A stretch of 16,391 nt of DNA from contig BNZI01000018.1 in NCBI GenBank assembly GCA_026000945.1, forward strand, positions 1-16,391. The letters run 5' to 3'. A program made the position numbers and the translations under genes. Shown here piece after piece: positions 7,664-16,391 of this stretch; position 1 is the first letter of the stretch; the number at the start of each line of letters is the position of its first letter. The notes beneath the pieces are model-generated. The model did no database searches. It was not told the origin of the DNA and saw only the letters and a list, made by a program, of their open reading frames with translations. The DNA is from Clostridia bacterium (GTDB taxonomy: Bacteria; Bacillota; Clostridia; Lachnospirales; Lachnospiraceae).

Positions 7664-7707
7664 TTATATGCTAACATAAATATTCTATGCCTATATATAG
7701 TTATAAA

Positions 7708-8667
7708 CTATGATAATTTCTTCATTGATTCCTGAAAATCTTGCAAACTTTCTGCTTGATTGATTTCTTGTCTTAATTGAGCAGAATTTTTCATTCCTGC
7801 ACTATACCACGCAAAATGTTTACGCATTTCCCGTACAGCTAAGTATTCTCCTTTCTCCTCACTTTCCAAAGCCAAATGACGAAAAATCATTTTTCTTTTT
7901 TCTTCTACATCTACTGATGGTAGATATTCACCTGTACGAAAATAATGAATGCATTGCCTAAAAATCCAAGGATTTCCTCTTGCAGCTCTGGCAATCATCA
8001 CACCATCACAACCCGTTTCTTCTAACATTTGCTTTGCTTTTATCGCAGAATCTACATCCCCACTTCCCAAAACAGGGATACTCACCGCCTCTTTTACTTG
8101 CCTAATCACTTCCCAATTAGCCTGTCCTTGATAAAATTCCTCCCGTGTACGCCCATGTATCGCCACCGCAGAAACTCCACATTGCTCTGCTATTTTCGCT
8201 AATTCTATTACAAGAATTTCGTTTCTCTTAAATCCTATACGCATTTTTACTAAAATAGGTTTTACTGAAACCTTCACCATCGATTTTAAAATTTTCTCGA
8301 CCAAAGGCGGATTTTTCAATAAAGCTGATCCCTCTCCATTTTTCACTACTTTTTCTACCGGACACCCCATATTTAAATCAATAAAAGCAAAAGGAGAATC
8401 ATTTAACTTGTCCACTGCTTCTGCTAAGAACTCAGGTTCAGAGCCAAACAACTGTAAAGCGATCGGTTCCTCTTGCGGATCGGTAGCCAACAACTTCTGT
8501 GTTTGTTGATTTCCATAACATAAAGCTTTTGCACTGACCATTTCCGTATACATCAAAGCACAGCCTTGCTCTTTACACAATAAACGAAAAGGACGGTCAC
8601 TCACTCCCGCCATAGGTGCTAAAATAAACGAATTATCTATCTTTATTTTTCCAATTGTAAACGACAT
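7708..8667 (-). CDS. dusB: tRNA-dihydrouridine synthase B
   Basis: FMN enzyme that reduces specific uridines in the tRNA D-loop using NADPH. The 319-residue length is typical. Motifs in order: FMN-binding APMAGVSDRPFR at 17-28, IALQLFGSEPE near 69-79, catalytic C102 in NMGCPVEKV, VKMRIGF near 140, HGRTREEFYQG near 170, GSGDV near 201, and the phosphate-binding ARAARGNPW near 227-235. A purine-rich site (GGGGGGAG, complement of 8674-8681) precedes the ATG. Upstream on the same strand lies the small DUF6145-like gene after a 318-base gap, so the two may be separately transcribed. Confidence 0.96.
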   Translation of the reverse strand: MSFTIGKIKIDNSFILAPMAGVSDRPFRLLCKEQGCALMYTEMVSAKALCYGNQQTQKLLATDPQEEPIALQLFGSEPEFLAEAVDKLNDSPFAFIDLNMGCPVEKVVKNGEGSALLKNPPLVEKILKSMVKVSVKPILVKMRIGFKRNEILVIELAKIAEQCGVSAVAIHGRTREEFYQGQANWEVIRQVKEAVSIPVLGSGDVDSAIKAKQMLEETGCDGVMIARAARGNPWIFRQCIHYFRTGEYLPSVDVEEKRKMIFRHLALESEEKGEYLAVREMRKHFAWYSAGMKNSAQLRQEINQAESLQDFQESMKKLS

Positions 8668-8985
8668 TTCTTTCTCCCCCCATTTAGCTTAAAAAGTATA
8701 TTACAAGTTTTAAGTTTTAAATACCTATGGAGTATCTCACTTACGTCAATATGATGATTTCATCAACATAAAATACGCTTATTACATAGTGTATATATTA
8801 CTTAAAATATGTTCAATATCCTTATAACTCCTTTGTGTATATATATCCTATTCAGTAGCTTATTTACAATGGAATATTAGCGTATATTTTCCCTCATTTA
8901 GACATACTAAACAAACTCTTAGAAAAACCATACACAGCATTCTCTTCTTTCGAAGAGGTGAACAGACTTGTATTCATCCATTCTT
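8668..8985. other. AT-rich intergenic region, no gene seen
   Basis: A 318-base gap between dusB and the small upstream gene. It holds an inverted repeat CTCTTC/GAAGAG at 8942-8957 and another, TATTCAT/ATGAATA (8971-8977 and 8988-8994), running into the 3' end of the upstream gene. Either could help end transcription, but neither has a clear U tract. On the minus strand a TTGACG occurs at 8742-8747 upstream of dusB without a convincing -10 partner. No frame with a ribosome binding site and no copy of the dispersed repeat was found. Confidence 0.5.
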
Positions 8986-9312
8986 CTATGAATACTTAGA
9001 GCGAATAAACACTTGATAAAATAATTCCAAAGACCGAAATAGTTCTACTTTTTCTTGCTGCATCTGTTTAATTTTTAATTCACTGCCGATTTGATCAAAA
9101 AAAGTATTTTCATCAGAACACTTTACAGAAATTTGTAATTTACCTTCAGAATTAAATTCTAAACTAAAAATCCCTCCATTTTCTGCTGTATGATCTACGC
9201 AAAGTGTAATAATTTCTTTTTGAATTTGATCTGGTAAGCTAGAAAACTTAGGGTTAAAATAATACTGTTTTAACTCAGCATTTGAGACACAAAGAATCTT
9301 ATTATCTTCCAT
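8986..9312 (-). CDS. Small uncharacterised protein, DUF6145-like
   Basis: 108 residues, no signal peptide, no membrane segment and no obvious catalytic motif. It has a cytoplasmic-type sequence with a central LCVDHTAENGGIFSLEFNSEGKL and a conserved-looking IGSELKIKQMQQEKVELFRSLELFYQVF near 75-102. From memory this resembles DUF6145, small proteins of Lachnospiraceae that I recall near dusB; this is recall, not a search. Start supported by AAAGG (complement of about 9317-9321), 5 bases before ATG. The position directly upstream of dusB fits that recall. Function unknown. Confidence 0.8.
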   Translation of the reverse strand: MEDNKILCVSNAELKQYYFNPKFSSLPDQIQKEIITLCVDHTAENGGIFSLEFNSEGKLQISVKCSDENTFFDQIGSELKIKQMQQEKVELFRSLELFYQVFIRSKYS

Positions 9313-9439
9313 TTTTACCTTTCTTTCCTTTATTCATGCGAAGCTATTGTAATGAAAAATAATGTTATTTTTATTGATAGTTTTGCTCGTTTAAGACAAA
9401 CTTTTTAAAGCTTACTTTTACCTATCTATATTTGCTACT

Positions 9440-9752
9440 TAGGGCGTGTTCATCCTACCTGAAATGCTCAGATTTTCGCTCTACAAGAAAAATTTTTTCA
9501 AATATATGGTACGTATTTCAAGAAAATTCAAGAGCATATTCAGTATTTACAAGCGAGGTACGCAAACAGTACTCGCACACACGAAAGGCGACCTAGAATA
9601 CTTGAGGTATTAAAAGAAATTCATATCAAGTAGGAAGAAAAATAAACCACTATTCTCCCATACATGAGATATGAAAATAGGCTCTAAACGCAGACCAGCA
9701 CCAAACCTACTAAAGGATAAGCTCCCCGGCGATAGGGGTGATACATACCCTA
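9440..9752 (+). repeat. MITE-like dispersed repeat, copy 3 (313 bp)
   Basis: Fills most of the gap between birA and the DUF6145-like gene. Its left end TAGGGCGTGTTCA (9440-9452) matches the complement of copy 1's right end. Its own right end (ATACATACCCTA, 9741-9752) is degenerate. Shared blocks are ACGTATTTCAAGAAAATTCAAG near 9512, TATTCTCCCATACATGAGA near 9651, and GCTCTAAACGCAGACCAGCA near 9681-9700. The right end abuts the birA terminator hairpin. The 69-codon minus frame at 9610-9819 crosses repeat, terminator and birA end and is not a gene. Confidence 0.82.
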
Positions 9753-9782
9753 AAAGGGAGTGACCTCTTGTCACTCCCTTTT
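9752..9782 (-). terminator. Rho-independent terminator after birA
   Basis: A perfect 12-bp stem, AAAAGGGAGTGA (9752-9763) with TCACTCCCTTTT (9771-9782), and a 7-base loop. It lies 20 bases beyond the birA stop and ends in a T run on the minus strand. The symmetrical A/T arms could make it work both ways. Confidence 0.9.
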
Positions 9783-9802
9783 CTATAGAAAAAGCTTTAC
9801 TT

Positions 9803-10591
9803 TTATCTACAAACTTCATTGCCTCTTATCGAAACTTCTCCGCTATTTAACTCTTTTTCTATGCCATTTTCTAATTTGACTCTAGCATTTGCTCTTTCGC
9901 TTATTCCTAATAATGTTGCCGAAAATATATTTGTTTTTTCGATAACTTGTATGGTTTGACCTTTCCACAACATTTGGCTTTCATACTCTTGTCTTAATTC
10001 CTGCACAGAACTTTCCAAACATCTTTGATAAAGTTGTTCTATCTCCTGTAAAATATAAATCAAAACGTTTTGCACATCATAAACCTTACCTGATATTTGA
10101 CCTAAAGAAGTTGCATTTTGATCTAAATTTTCAGGAAATGTCCTATTATTTATATTTAATCCTACGCCGATGACAAAGGATTCCCATTGATTTCCTCGAA
10201 TTTGTGCTTGATTTAAAATACCGCATACTTTTTTTCCTTGACTATATAGATCATTCGGCCACTTTATCTGAGTATACACACCCGTACTACTCCAAATCCC
10301 TTTAGATACAGCAGTGGAAACGAGAACACCAAATAAAGGGGCAATCTCAAAACTAAACTCAGGATAAATCAATAAAGAAAATAACAAGCTTTCATCAGGG
10401 CTGTCAAACCAAACTCCGCCTCTTCTCCCTTTCCCTGACTCCTGTTGCCTTGCCCACACTACAGCACCAGCTGGTATTTTTTCTTTGGCCATTTGACAAG
10501 CCCTTACATTAGTAGAATCAATCAGCGAATACCATTCGCAATAATGACCTACCCACTTTCCCTTAATCGGTAAAGAAATTTGACGCATCAT
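9803..10591 (-). CDS. birA: Biotin--[biotin carboxyl-carrier protein] ligase, no DNA-binding domain
   Basis: Activates biotin with ATP and attaches it to the lysine of biotin carrier proteins. 262 residues. The catalytic domain starts near residue 17; there is no N-terminal helix-turn-helix, so it is a group I ligase and probably not a repressor. Motifs: DSTN at 25-28, the biotinyl-AMP loop SGKGRRGGVW at 52-61 (Lys in place of the more usual Arg after the first Gly), KWPND at 110-114, GKKVCGIL with its conserved Lys, and GVGLNIN near 143-149. A C-terminal SH3-like domain follows. The start overlaps the SPFH gene stop by four bases (ATGA at 10588-10591); the nearest good purine-rich site is about 16 bases away, so translation is probably coupled. 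Confidence 0.95.
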   Translation of the reverse strand: MMRQISLPIKGKWVGHYCEWYSLIDSTNVRACQMAKEKIPAGAVVWARQQESGKGRRGGVWFDSPDESLLFSLLIYPEFSFEIAPLFGVLVSTAVSKGIWSSTGVYTQIKWPNDLYSQGKKVCGILNQAQIRGNQWESFVIGVGLNINNRTFPENLDQNATSLGQISGKVYDVQNVLIYILQEIEQLYQRCLESSVQELRQEYESQMLWKGQTIQVIEKTNIFSATLLGISERANARVKLENGIEKELNSGEVSIRGNEVCR

Positions 10592-11532
10592 TCGTTCTTT
10601 GCAATTTCTCCTATAGATTTTACTAATCCCGCCATATTTTGCAACTCTGAAGGAATAATGATTTTCGTTGCCTTACCATCTGCCACTTTCTCAAAAGTCT
10701 CTAAACTTTTCAAACGTAAAACAGTTTCATCAACTCCCACATCTTTCAACAAATGCAAGCTCTGCGCATAAGCTGTTTGCACAGCTAAAATTCCCTGTGC
10801 TTCACCTTCTGCTTCTTGAATCATCGCCTCTCTTTTGGCTTGGGCAAGCAAGATAGCAGATTGTTTTTCTGCCTCTGCATCTAAAATAGCAGATTCTTTT
10901 TTACCTTCTGCTACCAAAATCGTAGATTTTTTCTCCCCCTCAGCCCTAAGGATAGATTCACGTCTTTCACGCTCTGCCTTCATTTGTTTTTCCATGGCAT
11001 CTTGAATAGCGGCAGGAGGAACAATATTTTTTAATTCCACACGATTAACTTTAATTCCCCAAGGATCTGTAGCTTCATCTAAAGAAGCCCTCATTCTTAC
11101 ATTAATCGTTTCCCTAGAAGTCAATGTTTCATCTAGCTCTAAATCACCGATGATGTTACGCAAAGTAGTTGCCGTAAGATTCTCAATAGCAGTCAATGGT
11201 CTTTCAACCCCATATGTATAAAGTTTCGGGTCAGTAATTTGATAAAATACCACTGTATCAATTTCCATTGTTACATTATCTTTGGTGATTACTGGTTGAG
11301 GCGCAAAATCTACTACTTGTTCTTTCAAAATCACTTTTCTTGCTATTCGGTCAACAAAAGGGGTCTTCCAATGCAAACCTACCGACCATGTAGTTAAATA
11401 AGCCCCCAAACGTTCTACAATAACCGCATTTGCTTGCGATACAATGACAATACTAGATATCGCAATACAAAAGATAGCAATGGCAATAATCAAAACCGTT
11501 ATGATTGCCAATGGCACAGCTGCTAATATCAT
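10588..11532 (-). CDS. SPFH/Band 7 (stomatin-like) membrane protein, QmcA type
   Basis: Membrane-anchored scaffold-type protein of the stomatin/prohibitin superfamily. 314 residues: an N-terminal hydrophobic segment at about 3-33, an SPFH domain at about 30-200 (VERLGAYLTTWSVGLHWKTPFVD, then VITKDNVTMEID and YQITDP), and a charged coiled coil at about 176-255. That coil shows repeating Glu/Lys/Ala units (RAEGEKKS, VAEGKKES, DAEAEKQS). The C-terminus has no second membrane segment. The start is supported by GGAGGAG (complement of 11541-11547), about 8 bases upstream. It overlaps the nfeD stop by four bases and birA by four. Pairing with a short NfeD protein is the common arrangement for this family; the exact role is unknown. 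Confidence 0.92.
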   Translation of the reverse strand: MILAAVPLAIITVLIIAIAIFCIAISSIVIVSQANAVIVERLGAYLTTWSVGLHWKTPFVDRIARKVILKEQVVDFAPQPVITKDNVTMEIDTVVFYQITDPKLYTYGVERPLTAIENLTATTLRNIIGDLELDETLTSRETINVRMRASLDEATDPWGIKVNRVELKNIVPPAAIQDAMEKQMKAERERRESILRAEGEKKSTILVAEGKKESAILDAEAEKQSAILLAQAKREAMIQEAEGEAQGILAVQTAYAQSLHLLKDVGVDETVLRLKSLETFEKVADGKATKIIIPSELQNMAGLVKSIGEIAKNE

Positions 11533-12026
11533 AAAAATTTCTCCTCCTCTTGCATTTCCTTGGACATATCTGCCATCCCTACTAATAATTTCACTCCTTG
11601 AACAGCTTCAATCACTACAATACTATTCTCTGAAATAATCAATCGATCATCTATAGCTCTGGCCATCCAAACATTTCCTCCCACAACAACATTTCCTTTG
11701 TTTAGGGTATTATTAATTTCTATCGTTACCCTTGCTTTTTTGCCGATCAAGGCATCTACATTTGTCCGGATCTGTGGCTGTCGTTGAAAATATTTTAATA
11801 CAGTAGGTTTGGTAACGATTAAACACAAAGCAGTCACACCAATAAAAATTATAATTTGCAGGAAAAAACTTCCTCCAAATAAAGCAACTAGAAAGGCAAA
11901 TAAAGCAGCAATAGCAAACCAAATGGTTGTTAAGTTAAAACTAAGAGCTTCAACCACTAAGCAGATAACAAAAACAGTTACCCAAACAACAAGCATGACT
12001 TCTTCGATTAACATTCCGCCAATCAT
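11529..12026 (-). CDS. NfeD-family membrane protein (short, YbbJ type)
   Basis: 165 residues with three predicted membrane segments (about 10-28, 34-51, 54-71) and a soluble OB-fold-like domain at about 85-150, containing ALIGKKARVTIEINN and GNVVVGGNVWMARA. It lacks the N-terminal ClpP-like protease of long NfeD proteins. Such proteins are encoded next to SPFH proteins and probably bind them in the membrane. Start at 12026 is supported by GAGGTGA just upstream; an ATG four codons later is less well spaced. First gene of the three-gene nfeD-SPFH-birA unit. The ATGA overlap with the next gene suggests coupled translation. Confidence 0.9.
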   Translation of the reverse strand: MIGGMLIEEVMLVVWVTVFVICLVVEALSFNLTTIWFAIAALFAFLVALFGGSFFLQIIIFIGVTALCLIVTKPTVLKYFQRQPQIRTNVDALIGKKARVTIEINNTLNKGNVVVGGNVWMARAIDDRLIISENSIVVIEAVQGVKLLVGMADMSKEMQEEEKFL

Positions 12027-12076
12027 TTTCTCACCTCTATTGAATTTTCCAAATCAATATCTATTTCCTCTCTCTT

Positions 12077-12082
12077 ATTATA
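12077..12082 (-). promoter_or_regulatory. Possible -10 box for the nfeD unit, next to repeat copy 4
   Basis: On the minus strand TATAAT lies about 50 bases upstream of the nfeD start. The -35 position falls within the end of repeat copy 4 (starting at 12086) and has no good TTGACA match. If this is the promoter, repeat insertion replaced its upstream part. Confidence 0.35.
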
Positions 12083-12085
12083 CAC

Positions 12086-12407
12086 TAGGGCGTGTTAGAA
12101 GCACTTAAAATACCCAAATTTCAAACAATTGTTATATTGAACTGAGCAAATTTCCACAAACATATACACGTATTTCAAAAAATATAAGAACTTGTTTAGT
12201 ATTCCCGAGTGAGAAGACTTTTGCAATATCTTTTTCCACTCAAAAAGAGATAACGTAGGAATGCTAGAAGTACTTCAAAAAATATCAACACGGTAAAAAA
12301 ACTATATCGAATATTCTCCCATCAGTAGGGTATAAACAGGCTTTAAATGCAAACCAAAGAAAAATCCTTCAAAAAATGAGCATAGCGTGTCGTATCAACA
12401 CGACCTA
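12086..12407 (+). repeat. MITE-like dispersed repeat, copy 4 (322 bp)
   Basis: Left end TAGGGCGTGTTAGAAG; right end ATCAACACGACCTA (12394-12407), a degenerate inverted complement. Shared internal blocks are CACGTATTTCAAAAAATATAAG near 12167-12189, TATTCTCCCATCAGTAGGG near 12312, and GCTTTAAATGCAAACCAAA near 12340-12358. This copy is more diverged than 2 and 3. It lies upstream of nfeD. The following stretch to 12565 is AT-rich with no gene signal. Confidence 0.78.
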
Positions 12408-12565
12408 ACTCCTTATCATACGTATTTTTAGTTTACATTAGACCATTGTATTACTACTCATAATCGTACCAATTGCCATGTATATTGCTCATCAATCATT
12501 TAGCAAAATCATACTATAGGCTGAAATTTAATCAGAAAAGGTTTTTTGATCTGCTGATTCTATTT

Positions 12566-12729
12566 TAGAGCACGTTCACACCTCTGCGGAATCCTAAATT
12601 TTGAATAGTTTTTTCACCCCGAAAGACAAATTTTGTAGATATACGATGTATGTTTTAAGAAAACTTAACACAGATCAGCGCAAAACCTACCAAAAGATAT
12701 ACGCCCTACGGTAGTGTAAACACGCCCTA
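12566..12729 (+). repeat. MITE-like dispersed repeat, copy 5 (164 bp, internally deleted)
   Basis: Left end TAGAGCACGTTCACACC, right end GTGTAAACACGCCCTA (12714-12729). After a left-half block (CACCCCGAAAGACAAATTTT, then ATGTATGTTTTAAGAAAACTTAA) the sequence jumps to the right-half block CACAGATCAGCGCAAAACCTACC at 12670-12692, so about 150 bases of the long form are missing. Located 158 bases beyond copy 4 in the same orientation. Confidence 0.78.
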
Positions 12730-12787
12730 GCTTCTGAAATCAAAGATCTAGCCACTCTTTCATCTAATCAGCGGATTAGAATGAGTT

Positions 12788-12834
12788 GGAGTATAACAAA
12801 TACAATGATTAATACTGTTTATTTATTATACTCC
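12788..12834. repeat. 9-bp inverted repeat beyond the rny terminator
   Basis: GGAGTATAA (12788-12796) and TTATACTCC (12826-12834), 29 bases apart. Just before it is a second inverted repeat, TCTAATC/GATTAGA, near 12762-12779. No gene lies here. Possibly transcript-end structures or remnants; significance unknown. Confidence 0.3.
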
Positions 12835-12843
12835 GTTTATACC

Positions 12844-12878
12844 AAAAAGAAAAGCACTCCCCGCAAACGGGAAATGCT
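12844..12878 (-). terminator. Rho-independent terminator after rny
   Basis: On the minus strand the arms AGCATTTCCCG and CGGGGAGTGCT pair over 11 positions (two G-U wobbles) around a TTTG loop, followed by TTTTCTTTTT. It lies about 38 bases beyond the rny stop. Confidence 0.9.
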
Positions 12879-12915
12879 CCAACACATAACTTTCTTTTAT
12901 CAAATTCAGCATATT

Positions 12916-14466
12916 CTATTTAGCATATTCTATCACTCGTGATTCACGAATTACATTAATTTTTATTTGGCCTGGATATTCTAAATTTGCTTCAATTTGT
13001 TTAGAGACATCTCGAGCCAATAAAATCATTTCATCATCATTAATTGTTTCTGGCAAAACCATAATCCGAACTTCGCGTCCTGCTTGGATAGCGAAAGATT
13101 TATCTACACCTTGAAAAGAATTGGTAATTTCCTCTAATTGTTTCAAACGATTGGTATATGTTTCTAGTGTTTCCCGTCTAGCACCGGGTCTGGCTGCTGA
13201 TATTGTATCTGCTGCTTGTACGATACAAGCGATTAAAGATTCGGGCTCTACATCTCCATGATGAGATTCTATAGAATTAATTACTACTTTTGATTCTTTA
13301 TATTTTTTACATATTTCTGAACCTAACTGAATATGGGAACCTTCCATATCATGATCCAAAGCTTTCCCTATATCATGTAACAGTCCTGCACGTTTTGCTA
13401 AACGTACATCTAAACCTATTTCAGCTGCTAACATACCGGAAAGATAAGCTACTTCTATTGAATGTTTCAATGTGTTTTGCCCATAACTCGTCCTGAATTT
13501 CATTTTTCCCAATAATTTAACCAATTCAGGATGTATACCATGCAAACCCATCTCCAATACTGCTGCTTCTCCCTCTTCCCGAATCATTGTTTCAACATCT
13601 TTTCTTGCTTTTTCTACCATTTCTTCAATCCTGGCAGGATGAATACGTCCATCTATTACTAAACGTTCCAAAGTGATACGAGCAATTTCTCTACGAATAG
13701 GATCAAAGGAAGATAATACAACTGCCTCTGGTGTATCATCAATAATGAGATCTACTCCCGTCAATGTTTCTAATGTACGAATGTTTCTTCCTTCACGTCC
13801 GATAATGCGCCCTTTCATTTCATCGCTAGGCAAGGCAACAACGGATATTGTCATCTCCGCCACATGCTCAGCTGCGCATTTTTGAATAGCCATCACCACA
13901 TATTCCTTAGCTTTTTTATCTGCTTCTTCTTTTGCTTGTAATTCTAGTTCTTTATAAAGTTTGGCAGTATCATGCTTTATATCATCGGATATTTTTTCTA
14001 ATAAATAGTCTTTTGCCTGCTCACAAGTAAAACCTGAAATATTTTCTAGTTCGTGTATTGCTTTTTGATAAACTGATTCAACATCGCGTTTTTGCCTTTC
14101 GAGAGCTTCTTCTTTCGTAAATAAATTGGATTCCCTCTGTTCTAAGGCATCCATTTTTTTATCCAAATTTTCTTCCTTATTTAAAATACGTCTTTCATAT
14201 CGTTGTAATTCGTTTCTTCTTTCTTTTGTTTCTCTTTCTAACTCATTTTTTGTACGTAATGATTCTTCCTTTACTTCTAATAATGCTTCTCTCTTTTTGG
14301 TTTCCGCTGTTTTTAGAGCTTCATCAATAATTTCTCTGCTCCTACGCTGTGCACTGCCTATTTTATTTTCATAAACTTTTTTTCTATACACAATAGCTAA
14401 ACACCAAGAGATAATGCTCCCGCCTAAAACTGCCAACAATACAAAAACTATGTTTACTTTGGGCAC
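12916..14466 (-). CDS. rny: Ribonuclease Y (membrane-anchored endoribonuclease)
   Basis: Initiates mRNA decay at the membrane in Firmicutes. 516 residues, typical length. An N-terminal membrane helix at about 5-26 is followed by a long Glu/Lys/Arg-rich coiled coil (about 28-190). A KH RNA-binding domain carries [12 protein letters not shown] near 218-229. The HD phosphohydrolase domain has KHSIEVA, the H364-D365 pair in [18 protein letters not shown], and [16 protein letters not shown]. The start is GTG at 14466, set by AGGAGGT (complement of 14473-14479) 6 bases upstream. Monocistronic by appearance: own terminator, repeats downstream, and a strong promoter candidate about 260 bases upstream. 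Confidence 0.97.
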   Translation of the reverse strand: MPKVNIVFVLLAVLGGSIISWCLAIVYRKKVYENKIGSAQRRSREIIDEALKTAETKKREALLEVKEESLRTKNELERETKERRNELQRYERRILNKEENLDKKMDALEQRESNLFTKEEALERQKRDVESVYQKAIHELENISGFTCEQAKDYLLEKISDDIKHDTAKLYKELELQAKEEADKKAKEYVVMAIQKCAAEHVAEMTISVVALPSDEMKGRIIGREGRNIRTLETLTGVDLIIDDTPEAVVLSSFDPIRREIARITLERLVIDGRIHPARIEEMVEKARKDVETMIREEGEAAVLEMGLHGIHPELVKLLGKMKFRTSYGQNTLKHSIEVAYLSGMLAAEIGLDVRLAKRAGLLHDIGKALDHDMEGSHIQLGSEICKKYKESKVVINSIESHHGDVEPESLIACIVQAADTISAARPGARRETLETYTNRLKQLEEITNSFQGVDKSFAIQAGREVRIMVLPETINDDEMILLARDVSKQIEANLEYPGQIKINVIRESRVIEYAK

Positions 14467-14728
14467 AAAGACACCTCCTCTATTAAATTTTCATTGTTCG
14501 TCAAAAGACAAGTCTGCTGTTTTTTATCAATCAAGTTTACACGCAATAAACAGAATGCAAACTTAGAGGGCTTGTCTATCCACTGCTTAGAAAAACTACC
14601 GCAAGATATTTTTAGAAGCGGTGTATTCAAGCTCTTTAATTCAAATCCGGCTTGTCAAACTTTTTAGCACTCTTTATTTCCCCTCTTATACTTTTGTTAA
14701 CTTTTAAACGAGGAAATTGAGGGTTACG
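14467..14728 (-). other. Long untranslated leader of rny (inferred)
   Basis: If the promoter at 14735-14763 drives rny, the transcript has a leader of about 260 nt. On the minus strand it contains a small hairpin, ACCGC/GCGGT with a 15-base loop, followed after AG by TTTTT (about 14596-14628), and two copies of GACAAGCC. No known riboswitch was recognised. One very short GTG frame (9 codons) follows a GAGGGG. The wider 14467-14989 gap contains no other gene. Confidence 0.4.
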
Positions 14729-14734
14729 CTTTAA

Positions 14735-14763
14735 ATTCTATACATTTTTTGAATGACTGTCAA
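14735..14763 (-). promoter_or_regulatory. Near-consensus vegetative (sigma-A type) promoter facing rny
   Basis: On the minus strand: TTGACA (complement of 14758-14763, 6 of 6), a 17-base spacer, then TAGAAT (complement of 14735-14740, 5 of 6). It points toward rny with a transcription start near 14728. No other minus-strand gene lies between. Confidence 0.7.
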
Positions 14764-14894
14764 GTACAAAGGTAATTTTTTCCTTATATGTCAAAATCAT
14801 ACGAAGGCTTCACCAAAATATACTGCTAATTAAGATACAAGAAGGCTTATCTTCATCCATGAAACCTCAATTGACCAATTGTCCATTCTCCTGC

Positions 14895-14922
14895 ACCGTT
14901 TTAGTCAAGCTTGCATACTATA
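14895..14922 (+). promoter_or_regulatory. SigK-like sporulation promoter candidate for the collagen-like gene
   Basis: CATACTATA (14914-14922) fits the SigK -10 pattern CATAnnnTA. An AC at 14895-14896 lies 17 bases upstream, as in the SigK -35. This predicts a start near 14929 and a leader of about 60 nt. The -10 also resembles SigE, but no ATATT-like -35 is seen. Short motifs can arise by chance; the late spore-coat-like product supports the reading. Confidence 0.45.
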
Positions 14923-14989
14923 CCAGTGAAGAAACAACCCTTTGTTTCTGAATTTTCCTTTAACTGCTTTGGAAAGGAGCAAAACAATA

Positions 14990-16391
<1,402 letters not shown>

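Noticed and set aside
7536..7707. SAM (S-box) or T-box riboswitch upstream of the MetE-like gene
   Set aside because: Neither the S-box core nor the T-box GGTGG-type motif is present; only a short inverted repeat is seen.
9610..9819. 69-codon - frame across repeat copy 3 and the birA terminator
   Set aside because: Crosses a perfect terminator hairpin and overlaps the birA end; no supporting start signal.
1937..12729. CRISPR array or phage attachment sites from the dispersed repeats
   Set aside because: Copies are long, diverged and kilobases apart with genes between; no regular short repeats and spacers, no integrase or Cas gene.
14570..14660. Possible sixth copy of the dispersed repeat (TAGAGGGCTTGTC... 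near the rny leader)
   Set aside because: Only a few bases resemble the left end; internal blocks and a right end are absent.
14787..14828. 13-codon ATG frame upstream of the collagen-like gene
   Set aside because: No ribosome binding site and too short to support.

Overview
The window looks like chromosome of an anaerobic, low-GC, probably endospore-forming member of the Clostridia. The evidence is AT-rich intergenic DNA, strong AGGAGG-type ribosome binding sites, a Firmicutes-type RNase Y, an AsrC-type sulfite reductase, a spore-surface-like collagen protein, and a 108-residue protein that resembles a small family I recall from Lachnospiraceae. No species is claimed.

Left part (1-6130, + strand): a compact inorganic sulfur reduction operon. 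It holds an APS reductase of the AprAB type (aprA is cut by the left edge), ATP sulfurylase CysD/CysN, and an AsrC-like siroheme sulfite reductase with two extra 4Fe-4S sites. Together these give sulfate -> APS -> sulfite -> sulfide, without APS kinase or PAPS reductase. CysN carries an unexplained C-terminal extension of about 129 residues. A strong hairpin at 6203-6252 closes the operon.

Middle part (6366-12026, - strand): a stand-alone MetE-like core methyltransferase, dusB, a small DUF6145-like protein, then a tightly overlapping nfeD - SPFH/stomatin - birA unit ending in a perfect hairpin terminator. Right part: rny (RNase Y, - strand) with its own terminator and a near-consensus promoter about 260 nt upstream. 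Divergent from it lies a long collagen-like gene (14990 to the window end, still open), preceded by a SigK-like promoter candidate.

The most unusual signal is a dispersed, non-coding repeat family. Five degenerate copies (1937-2162, 4917-5250, 9440-9752, 12086-12407, 12566-12729; 164-334 bp) have related terminal inverted repeats near TAGGGCGTGTTCA / TGAACACGCCCTA, shared internal blocks, and all lie in the same orientation. They look like MITEs inserted at TA, two of them inside the sulfur operon. Collapsing the copy between aprB and cysD to a single TA gives a 15-codon reading frame whose stop overlaps the cysD ribosome binding site, although part of that region may itself be repeat-derived.
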